A DNA stretch of 5,121 nt from Deltaproteobacteria bacterium. GTDB lineage: Bacteria; Myxococcota; B64-G9. Within the stretch, counting starts at the first letter, position 1; the number at the start of each line of letters is the position of its first letter. A program made the translations under genes and the position numbers. Below are positions 1 through 5,121 of the stretch, piece by piece. The notes below the pieces were generated by a model. The model made no database searches. It was not told where the DNA came from and saw only the letters and a program-made list of their open reading frames with translations. The stretch is taken from NCBI GenBank assembly GCA_030591745.1, contig JAUVAM010000356.1:1-5121 (forward strand), written 5' to 3'.

Positions 1-2494
1 CGGTCTGGCTCATTTGCATGAGCATATGTTGTTCAAGGGCACGCTGCGGCGTGGTGTTGGTGAAATCGCAGGGGAAATTGAGGCGGCGGGCGGCGACATC
101 AACGCCTGGACGTCTTATGACCAGACTGTTTACCACGTGGTCTTGGCTTCTCGTTTTTGGAAGCTGGGGCTGGATGTGTTGGCGGATGCGGTGCAGCACG
201 CTGCTTTCGACCCGGAGGAGTTGGAGCGGGAGAAGCAGGTGGTGGGTGAAGAGATCAAGCGAAGCAAGGACATGCCGGGTCGTTACCTTGGCGAGATGAT
301 GTTCGGTACCGTCTATCGGAAGCATGGCTATGGGCGACCCATTTTGGGTACGGATGCGTCTTTGGCCAAGGTGGATCAGGCCCGCATCAAGGCTTTTTTT
401 AAGCGGCATTATCGTCCGGAGAACATGACTTTGGTTGTGGTCGGGGACGTGGATTCGGACCAGGTCTTGCAAGCAGCCCAGCGTTTGTTCCGTTCCGGCA
501 AGGCCCGCAAGAAAGCTGTCGCGGATCGCGTGATCGAGCCGACCCAGCGCAAGCTGCGGGTGAAGCTTGGTCGAGATAAGATCCAGGAGGCCCATCTCGG
601 GTTGTCATGGCATATCCCCGGCGTGCGCCATGCGGATGTTCCGGCGCTTGACGTGTTGGCCACTTTGATCGGGCAGGGTGACAGCGCACGTTTGAGCCTG
701 CAGCTCAAGCGTGGGCGGAATCTGGTCAATGACGTCTACGCCTATGCCTACACGCCGAAGGACCCTGGGATTTTCGTCATCGGTGCGTCCTGTGCTTCTG
801 ATAAGGTTTTGGAGGTGGTGAAGGCCCTGGGCCAGGAGGCCGGCAGGTTGTCCAGCGTACCGGTCAGTTCATTGGATCTCGCCAAGGTCAAGACCATGAT
901 CGAGTCCGATGTATTGTATCTGCGCGAGACCGTAGAGGGGCAGGCGCGACGCTTGGGCTATCACCAGACCATGATGGACGATCCGGCTTACGGGGACAGT
1001 TACCTGGCCCGGGTTAACGCCGTGAGCGCGGCGGATTTGATGCGGGTGGCCGCGACCTACCTGGAAATCGAGAAGCTGAGCCTGGTGGTCTTGGCCCCAG
1101 AGGTGGAGAAAAAGGGGGCGGAGAAGAAAAAGGCTTTTGCCGAAGCTGATTTGCGAAAGGCCGTGGAGGGGGGATTCAAGGCGGTGCCTGCGCTTCAGGC
1201 CGACAAGCAGGAGCAAGCGGGTGCCGTCACTCGGATCAAGCTTCGAGGGGGACCGACCTTGTTGATCCAGGAGGATCACACAAATGCACTGGTCTCCATG
1301 CGGGCTGTGTTTTTGGGCGGTAGCCGCTACGAGAGCGAAGCATCCAATGGCTTGTTCAATTTTTTGGCCAGCATGCTGACCCAAGGCACGGTCCAGCGAG
1401 ACGCAGCGACCATCGCTCGGGAGTCGGATTCCATCGCGGGCAGCATCGGCGGGTTTTCCGGTCGCAACACCGTGGGCATTCGGGCGGAATTTCCAAGTCG
1501 TCACTTGGCGCAGGGCCTGGGTTTGTTTGCCGACTGCCTGCTGAATCCCGTCTTTTCAGACAAAGAGGTCAAACGGGAGCGGGAGCTCATTTTGGAAGAG
1601 ATTGCCAGCCAGGATGACAACCTGGCCGGCCTGGCCTTTGAGCAGTTTACCGCCACTCTTTATGCCAAGCATCCGTATCGACTCACCGTGCTCGGTACCC
1701 GGCAAAGCGTCGCCGGCATTTCTCGCAAAGCATTGGCCGCAGCGCATGGCAAGCACATGCGACCCGAGCAGATGATTTTGGCGGTGGTGGGCGATGTGGA
1801 CAGCGAGCGCCTGGTCGAGCAGATCAAGGCTTTGTTCACGGGGCGCAAGAAAAAGGCCTCGGTCGAGTCTGGACCGCCCGCCGTCATGCCCCTGGAGCCG
1901 AAGCAGTCCGAGGTGCGCATGGCGATCAAGCATCGAAGTCGCCAGCAGGCCCACCTGGTTTTGGGATACCAGGGCACTCGTCTGCGCAGCCAGGACCGCT
2001 ATCCCCTGGAAGTCTTGATGGCGGTTCTTGCGGGCCAGGGAGGCCGACTTTTTGTCGAGCTCCGGGACAAGCGGTCTTTGGCTTATGCTGTCACGGGTTT
2101 TTCCTTGGAGGGCATCGAGCCCGGTTTTGTGGCGGTTTATCTTGGTGTGGATCCGGCCCGCGTCGGCGAGGCGGTGCCGGCGGTGTTGGCGGAGTTGGAG
2201 CGGGTTCGGGCCAAACCGGTCGGTGCCAAGGAGCTTGCCGGGGCCAAGCGCTACCTGGTGGGCACGCACGCAATCTCTCTGCAGAAGACCGCGGCCCGAG
2301 CAGCCACCGTGGCCTTCAACGAGCTCTACGGGCTGGGTAGTCAAGAGCATACCCGCTATGCCGAGCACATCATGGCGGTGACGCCGGCGGATGTTTTGGG
2401 CGTGGCGCGAAAGTACTTTTTGCCCGGTGCCCACACTTTGTCCGTGGTGGGCCCTCAGGATAAGCTTTCAAATTTCAAAGCCGTCACGCCCTGA
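1..2494 (+). CDS. Double-unit M16 (pitrilysin/insulinase-like) zinc metallopeptidase, 5'-partial
   Basis: This is probably a zinc endopeptidase that degrades peptides, likely periplasmic or membrane-associated, although the N-terminus and any signal peptide lie upstream. Reading from base 2, 830 residues are visible. The inverted zinc motif HXXEH appears as HLHEH at residues 4-8, within the typical context GLAH..EHMLFKGT. The third zinc ligand is E84 (E83/E84 in VVGEEIKR), 76 residues after the second motif His, as expected. A VVVGDVDS strand closes the first domain. A Lys-rich linker near residues 365-395 joins a second M16 unit, where the motif has become NFLAS (residues 453-457) although the downstream LILEEI (about 530-534) and VVGDVDS are kept. 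An R/Y pair (R688, Y695 in LRDKRSLAY) lies in the last domain; the first unit has K236 and N243 there. The size fits fused ~900-residue bacterial M16 proteins. The stop is 30 bases before the receiver gene. Family assignment is certain; the substrate is unknown. Confidence 0.95.
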   Translation, partial: GLAHLHEHMLFKGTLRRGVGEIAGEIEAAGGDINAWTSYDQTVYHVVLASRFWKLGLDVLADAVQHAAFDPEELEREKQVVGEEIKRSKDMPGRYLGEMMFGTVYRKHGYGRPILGTDASLAKVDQARIKAFFKRHYRPENMTLVVVGDVDSDQVLQAAQRLFRSGKARKKAVADRVIEPTQRKLRVKLGRDKIQEAHLGLSWHIPGVRHADVPALDVLATLIGQGDSARLSLQLKRGRNLVNDVYAYAYTPKDPGIFVIGASCASDKVLEVVKALGQEAGRLSSVPVSSLDLAKVKTMIESDVLYLRETVEGQARRLGYHQTMMDDPAYGDSYLARVNAVSAADLMRVAATYLEIEKLSLVVLAPEVEKKGAEKKKAFAEADLRKAVEGGFKAVPALQADKQEQAGAVTRIKLRGGPTLLIQEDHTNALVSMRAVFLGGSRYESEASNGLFNFLASMLTQGTVQRDAATIARESDSIAGSIGGFSGRNTVGIRAEFPSRHLAQGLGLFADCLLNPVFSDKEVKRERELILEEIASQDDNLAGLAFEQFTATLYAKHPYRLTVLGTRQSVAGISRKALAAAHGKHMRPEQMILAVVGDVDSERLVEQIKALFTGRKKKASVESGPPAVMPLEPKQSEVRMAIKHRSRQQAHLVLGYQGTRLRSQDRYPLEVLMAVLAGQGGRLFVELRDKRSLAYAVTGFSLEGIEPGFVAVYLGVDPARVGEAVPAVLAELERVRAKPVGAKELAGAKRYLVGTHAISLQKTAARAATVAFNELYGLGSQEHTRYAEHIMAVTPADVLGVARKYFLPGAHTLSVVGPQDKLSNFKAVTP

Positions 2495-2511
2495 ATTGGC
2501 TTGGATAGGCT

Positions 2512-2516
2512 GGAGG
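2512..2516 (+). promoter_or_regulatory. Ribosome-binding site (GGAGG) that decides the receiver gene start
   Basis: A perfect GGAGG lies 8 bases before the TTG at 2525. The earlier in-frame TTG at 2501 has no purine-rich site upstream, and this GGAGG would lie inside its coding sequence. The site therefore favours initiation at 2525. Confidence 0.75.
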
Positions 2517-2524
2517 ACGCGAGC

Positions 2525-2908
2525 TTGGATCGCATTCTAATCATTGAAGATGATACGGAAACACGGATTCTCTTGCGCAAGGGTCTGGAGGCGGCCGGCC
2601 TGGAAGTGGACACGGTTTGGGGCGGCGAGAAAGGCCTGGAGGCTGCGCAGAGTGGCTCCTTTCACGCCGTGGTACTCGACGTGATGATGCCGGGCATGAC
2701 CGGTTTTGAAGTGCTGGAGGCGCTCAGGCAATCTGAAGGCACCATGGACTTGCCGGTCGTCGTCCTGACCGCCCGAACCGAGGAAGAAGTAAAAAAACGT
2801 GCCCTCGCTGCCGGGGCCAACGCCTTTGTAACCAAACCATTCAAGATCGGTGACCTGGTCCACACCATCCGAGAATGCCTGGATGCTCGTGGAGAGAGCG
2901 CCGACTGA
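2525..2908 (+). CDS. Stand-alone response regulator receiver (CheY-like) protein
   Basis: This is a single-domain phosphoacceptor protein of a two-component or phosphorelay system, expected in the cytoplasm. The 127 residues consist of one REC domain and nothing else. Visible motifs are ILIIEDD with acidic pocket E8/D9, phosphoacceptor D52 in VVLDVMMPGMTG, conserved T82 in VVLTAR, switch aromatic F101 and K104 in FVTKP. All catalytic residues are present, so it should be phosphorylatable. There is no DNA-binding, GGDEF, HD or other output domain, and only about seven residues follow the last helix. I chose the TTG at 2525 because a GGAGG sits 8 bases upstream and because the protein then begins MDRILIIEDD, the usual N-terminus of such domains; a TTG at 2501 would add eight residues. 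It follows the peptidase by 30 bases and precedes prmA by one base. No histidine kinase is visible, so partner and output are unknown. It should not be called CheY, since no chemotaxis genes are nearby. Confidence 0.93.
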   Translation: MDRILIIEDDTETRILLRKGLEAAGLEVDTVWGGEKGLEAAQSGSFHAVVLDVMMPGMTGFEVLEALRQSEGTMDLPVVVLTARTEEEVKKRALAAGANAFVTKPFKIGDLVHTIRECLDARGESAD

Positions 2909-2909
2909 C

Positions 2910-3791
2910 ATGGCGCCAGAGACAAAAGACGGGAAATGGAAGCAGATCCATCTGCGCGTCCCGGCCGATGGGGCCGAAGAGGCCGCGGAGGTTTTTTTGT
3001 TGGCCGGATGCAATGGCGTGGAGTGGATTGATGCCGGGCATCCGGCACCGCCTGATGATTTGCCCACGGGCTGGGTGGAGTTGCGCGGCAGCCTGTCGCT
3101 TGAGGATGATGCTGAGCTGGTGCTACAGACTTTGCAAGGCAAGCTGACGGCGGGCCGGCTTCGGGTCGTGGAGTTGGATGAGCAGGATTGGGCGGAGTCC
3201 TGGAAGGAGCATTTCAAGCCTGTGCGCATCGGTCGTTTTTTCATTCATCCAGGCTGGATCGAGCCTAAAGAAGAGGATGGTCTGGCTCTGCAAATCGACC
3301 CGGGTCTGGCTTTCGGTACGGGCATGCATCCCACCACCAGGCTATGTATTCAGGCATTGGACCAGGCCTTGCCCGCGGACAGCTTGCTTGACCTTGGATG
3401 TGGCTCAGGAATCTTGGCGCTGGCCGCTGCCTTGGCCGGGGTGCCACGCATTCTGGCCATGGACAATGATCCCGAGGCGGTCCTTGTCTCACAAGAAAAT
3501 GCGAATAAAAACGGACTACTGGGCCGACTTCAGATTCAAGTGGGCGAGCTGGCCCAGGTGGATGGGCGCTATGATCTGGTTTTGGCCAACATTCTCTCGG
3601 GTACGCTTATGGAACTGGCTCCAGCGCTATTGGAGCGGCTCCAGCCTGGTGGGGTGCTGATCCTGTCCGGCATCTTGGGCACTGAGGCGGATCAGGTGAG
3701 GGCTGCTTATACTGCCTTGGGCTTGATCCATGAGGCCACCGACCTGGAAGCCGAATGGTGCGCCATCCGGCTGAGGATGCCTGCCGAATGA
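2910..3791 (+). CDS. prmA: Ribosomal protein L11 methyltransferase PrmA
   Basis: PrmA is a cytoplasmic SAM-dependent enzyme that trimethylates lysines and the N-terminal amino group of ribosomal protein L11. The 293-residue product has the usual family length. An N-terminal L11-recognition domain (about 1-100) ends in the characteristic DEQDWAESWKEHFKPVRIG (90-108). Then come DPGLAFGTGMHPTT (130-143), SAM motif I DLGCGSGILA (161-170), an acidic MDNDP strand end (184-188), the family-specific ANIL (226-229) and SGIL (253-256). It closes with AEWCAIRL, corresponding to the usual EEW near the C-terminus. The ATG at 2910 gives a normal N-terminus (MAPETKDGKWKQIHLRV). In-frame ATGs at 2850 and 2883 would run into the receiver gene and add non-family residues. 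A GGAGAGAG stretch at 2891-2898 is a somewhat distant ribosome-binding site. The start lies one base after the receiver stop and the end overlaps rsmE, implying translational coupling. Identification is secure. Confidence 0.97.
   Translation: MAPETKDGKWKQIHLRVPADGAEEAAEVFLLAGCNGVEWIDAGHPAPPDDLPTGWVELRGSLSLEDDAELVLQTLQGKLTAGRLRVVELDEQDWAESWKEHFKPVRIGRFFIHPGWIEPKEEDGLALQIDPGLAFGTGMHPTTRLCIQALDQALPADSLLDLGCGSGILALAAALAGVPRILAMDNDPEAVLVSQENANKNGLLGRLQIQVGELAQVDGRYDLVLANILSGTLMELAPALLERLQPGGVLILSGILGTEADQVRAAYTALGLIHEATDLEAEWCAIRLRMPAE
3773..3777 (+). promoter_or_regulatory. Ribosome-binding site (GAGGA) for rsmE inside the end of prmA
   Basis: GAGGA lies 10 bases before the ATG at 3788, within the last codons of prmA. 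It supports that ATG over the earlier in-frame GTG/ATG region near 3755, and works with the ATGA stop/start overlap to couple translation of the two genes. Confidence 0.55.
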
Positions 3792-4543
3792 GTCGGGTGC
3801 GATTGCTCATTCCCAAAGAACGCTGGTCATCGTCGGTGACGCTAGACAGCCGGGAAGTACACCGCTTGACCCAGGTTCTGCGCATGCAGGAAGGCGATGT
3901 GCTGGAGGTTTTCGATGGGCAAGGGACCAGGGCTGAAGCTACCTTGCAGCGTGAGCTTGGAAATTGGGTCTTGCAGGTTATGGAGCAGCAAGGTTCGACT
4001 CAGATCCTGATGGATTCTCCGGAGATTGTGCTGGCGGTGGCGGTCCTGAAGGGCCGAAAGCTTGATGACGTGGTGCGCCAGACCACCGAAATAGGCGTGA
4101 CGCGCATCATGCCGGTGCTGTGCAACCGATCGGTGGCCAGACCGGACGCGGCGCGCTCGGTCAAGCGGCTGGAGCGATGGCGCCTCATCGCCGCAGAGGC
4201 CTCCAGGCAGTCGGGTCGTAGCGCCCTGCCTCAGGTGGATCCCGTTCAGTCATTCGATGCCTGGTTGGACTGGTTGGGTGAGCAAGGGCAGGGCTTAGAC
4301 GGTGTCATCCTGCACCAGGACGCGGGAAAGACCTCGGGGCTCGATCTTTGGTCATCCGAAGCGTCTCGACGCCTGGTGCTGACGGGTCCAGAGGGTGGTT
4401 TCTCCGAGGAGGAAGTGGAGGCTGCTTGCGAGGCCGGACTTCGTGTCCATGGTTTGGGCCAAACCGTGTTGCGGGCTGAGACCGCAGCCGTGGTGGCGGC
4501 CGCTTTCGCGGTCTTGACAGGGGGCCGAGGGTCGGATAAGTGA
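3788..4543 (+). CDS. rsmE: 16S rRNA (uracil1498-N3)-methyltransferase RsmE
   Basis: RsmE uses SAM to methylate N3 of U1498 in helix 44 of 16S rRNA, near the decoding site, acting on the small subunit in the cytoplasm. The 251-residue product matches the family (about 240-250). It has an N-terminal PUA-like RNA-binding domain with HRLTQVLRMQEGDVLEVFDG (25-44), followed by a SPOUT (trefoil-knot) catalytic domain. Diagnostic motifs are KGRKLDDVVRQTTEIGV (88-104), CNRSV (112-116), AAEASRQSGR (135-144), LTGPEGGFSEEEV (198-210) and LGQTVLRAETA (223-233); the last two form the knot that binds SAM. The common 'ERSV' reads NRSV here and 'AAEQSGR' reads AAEASRQSGR, both ordinary variation. The ATG at 3788 is chosen because it gives the normal MSRVRLLIP N-terminus, overlaps the prmA stop as ATGA, and has GAGGA upstream. 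Pairing with prmA is common in bacteria. Identification is secure. Confidence 0.97.
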   Translation: MSRVRLLIPKERWSSSVTLDSREVHRLTQVLRMQEGDVLEVFDGQGTRAEATLQRELGNWVLQVMEQQGSTQILMDSPEIVLAVAVLKGRKLDDVVRQTTEIGVTRIMPVLCNRSVARPDAARSVKRLERWRLIAAEASRQSGRSALPQVDPVQSFDAWLDWLGEQGQGLDGVILHQDAGKTSGLDLWSSEASRRLVLTGPEGGFSEEEVEAACEAGLRVHGLGQTVLRAETAAVVAAAFAVLTGGRGSDK

Positions 4544-4566
4544 TGAACAACAAAAGAGGTTTCTGA
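4543..4566 (+). other. Seven-codon mini-ORF bridging rsmE and the RDD gene
   Basis: ATGAACAAC... at 4543 encodes MNNKRGF and stops with TGA at 4564-4566. Its ATG shares an A with the rsmE stop (TGATG), and its stop shares an A with the next gene's ATG (TGATG). It covers the downstream ribosome-binding site. It may be chance, or a leader that carries terminating ribosomes into the next gene. No own ribosome-binding site is clear, so it is recorded only as a layout feature. Confidence 0.25.
4555..4559 (+). promoter_or_regulatory. Ribosome-binding site (AGAGG) for the zinc-ribbon/RDD gene
   Basis: AGAGG lies 6 bases before the ATG at 4566 and fixes the start of the last gene. That start puts the first CxxC cysteines at residues 3 and 6, as expected for an N-terminal zinc ribbon. 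Confidence 0.7.
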
Positions 4567-5121
4567 TGGTCTGCCCCCATTGTGCATTTCCCAACGAAGC
4601 CGGGGCGCATGTTTGCGTCAAGTGCCATCGACCCATGAAAGATGGGCCGAGCGAGATGCAAGCCAAACCCAAGTGGTTGGCCGAACCGCATTCCGATGGA
4701 CCGGTTGTTTCGGTCCCGCCTACACCCAAAGTGGCACCGGTACCCAAAGCGGCACCGGCACCCAAAGCTGCCCTGGCACCCAAAGTGGAGGCCGTGGAAG
4801 TCCCCAAGGATGTGATGGTTCACCTGGGTAGCCCCAGCGTGCAGGGTCGTTTGGTCTGGTCGGCTCCCTTTTGGGCTCGCGGCCTGGCGATGGGCCTGGA
4901 TATGTTATTGGTGGCCGGCCTGGTGGGCCTGATGCTTTTATTGTCCTCCGCCGTGCTGGGCGAATCGGCGAGTACAGGGCTGGATTGGGTTGCCGACAGT
5001 CTGGGCAATGTTTTCATTCTCTTCGCTGTGTTTATGGCTCTTCTCTTGGCCTACGTGACCATGTTTGCCAATTTTGGCGGCCAAACACTGGGCAAGATGC
5101 TTTTCGGGCTGCGTGTCATCC
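4566..5121 (+). CDS. Zinc-ribbon, Pro/Lys/Ala-linker, RDD-domain membrane protein, 3'-partial
   Basis: The frame is open from the ATG at 4566 to the window end (185 codons, no stop), so the gene continues beyond. It has three parts. Residues 3-20 form a short zinc ribbon with two CxxC pairs, C3/C6 and C17/C20, like the cytosolic ribbons that open many bacterial membrane proteins. Residues about 25-95 are a polar, proline-rich linker with a near-perfect six-residue repeat (PKVAPV/PKAAPA/PKAALA, 54-77). From about residue 103 an RDD domain begins: R105 and D112 lead a first hydrophobic helix (about 107-130), a second lies at about 146-168, and the hallmark GGQTLGKMLFGLRVI (171-185) follows. RDD proteins are inner-membrane proteins of mostly unknown role; a few are linked to ion exchange or transport. 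AGAGG stands 6 bases before the start, and rsmE ends 22 bases upstream, so it is probably co-transcribed. Function cannot be assigned; architecture is well supported. Confidence 0.88.
   Translation, partial: MVCPHCAFPNEAGAHVCVKCHRPMKDGPSEMQAKPKWLAEPHSDGPVVSVPPTPKVAPVPKAAPAPKAALAPKVEAVEVPKDVMVHLGSPSVQGRLVWSAPFWARGLAMGLDMLLVAGLVGLMLLLSSAVLGESASTGLDWVADSLGNVFILFAVFMALLLAYVTMFANFGGQTLGKMLFGLRVI
4725..4796 (+). repeat. In-frame 18-base tandem repeat (about 3.5 copies) encoding a Pro-Lys-Ala linker
   Basis: Units start at 4725, 4743, 4761 and 4779, each opening CCCAAAG. The first two differ at only two bases (PKVAPV, PKAAPA), the third reads PKAALA, and the fourth diverges after CCCAAAGTGG (PKVEAV). 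The period is a multiple of three, so copy-number change would keep the frame. The encoded stretch is a likely extended flexible linker between the zinc ribbon and the membrane domain. Confidence 0.85.

Larger units (their letters stand above)
1..5121 (+). other. Probable single transcription unit of five genes
   Basis: All five genes face the same way, with junctions of +30, +1, -4 and +22 bases. None of these junctions has room for a convincing promoter plus terminator, and I see no strong hairpin followed by a T-run in them. Co-transcription is inferred; both ends of the unit lie outside the window. Confidence 0.6.

Noticed and set aside
869..1504. Minus-strand open frame of 211 codons
   Set aside because: Antisense shadow of the M16 gene with no recognisable domain and no ribosome-binding site of note.
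1556..2434. Long minus-strand open frame (292 codons) opposite the peptidase gene
   Set aside because: It lies fully antisense to a clear M16 coding region, its translation shows no family motif, and it is rich in His/Arg/Gln as expected of a shadow frame in G+C-rich DNA.
2495..2524. Possible terminator or promoter between the peptidase and receiver genes
   Set aside because: The gap is only 30 bases and shows no hairpin with a T-run and no recognisable -35/-10 pair.
2850..2909. Extended prmA start at ATG 2850
   Set aside because: It would overlap the receiver gene by about 59 bases and add 20 residues not seen in PrmA; ATG 2910 gives the family's usual length.
2537..3244. Minus-strand open frame of 235 codons across the receiver/prmA junction
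   Set aside because: It overlaps two securely identified genes on the opposite strand; its low-complexity Ser/Pro composition looks like a shadow.
3755..3787. Extended rsmE start near 3755
   Set aside because: It would add 11 residues inside prmA; ATG 3788 has the ATGA overlap, a GAGGA site and the normal RsmE N-terminus.
4305..4823. Minus-strand frame with a FGCRCRFGYRCHFGC-like repeat
   Set aside because: The apparent Cys-rich repeat is just the reverse reading of the 18-base Pro-Lys-Ala linker repeat of the RDD gene.
4580..4831. Plus-strand frame of 83 codons with a GTQSGTGTQS repeat
   Set aside because: Out-of-frame reading of the zinc-ribbon/RDD gene; the repeat is the same 18-base unit in another frame, and the 4566 frame has the ribosome-binding site and family motifs.

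Overview
The window is a compact, gene-dense, G+C-rich bacterial stretch in which everything reads on the + strand. It holds five consecutive protein genes with almost no intergenic space: a 5'-truncated double-unit M16 zinc peptidase, a stand-alone response-regulator receiver protein, prmA (ribosomal protein L11 methyltransferase), rsmE (16S rRNA U1498 methyltransferase), and a 3'-truncated membrane protein with an N-terminal zinc ribbon, a repeated Pro-Lys-Ala linker and an RDD domain. I see no RNA gene, mobile element, CRISPR array, convincing terminator or promoter.

Layout: 1-2494 is the peptidase, whose first visible codons already encode the zinc-binding HXXEH motif, so its N-terminus and any signal peptide lie upstream. 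A 30-base gap with a strong GGAGG leads to a TTG-initiated CheY-like receiver (2525-2908). prmA begins one base after the receiver stop (2910-3791). rsmE overlaps the prmA stop by ATGA (3788-4543). A 22-base gap with an AGAGG ribosome-binding site, also occupied by a seven-codon mini-ORF, leads to the zinc-ribbon/RDD gene, which is open to the end of the window (4566-5121). The spacings suggest a single transcription unit that starts upstream and continues downstream.

The two central methyltransferases both modify the translation machinery: PrmA acts on L11 and RsmE on 16S rRNA. They are frequent neighbours in bacteria. The peptidase, receiver and RDD protein have no obvious biochemical link to them. 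The receiver has no output domain and no kinase in view, so its partner must be encoded elsewhere.

The fused double M16 peptidase, the receiver-only protein and the zinc-ribbon/Pro-rich/RDD architecture together suggest a Gram-negative bacterium of the former Deltaproteobacteria (Myxococcota, Bradymonadota or Desulfobacterota type). This is a loose inference from gene style and base composition, not a sequence match. The window is mostly ordinary core-genome content. Its best points of interest are the reciprocal loss of active-site motifs in the two M16 halves and the architecture of the last gene.
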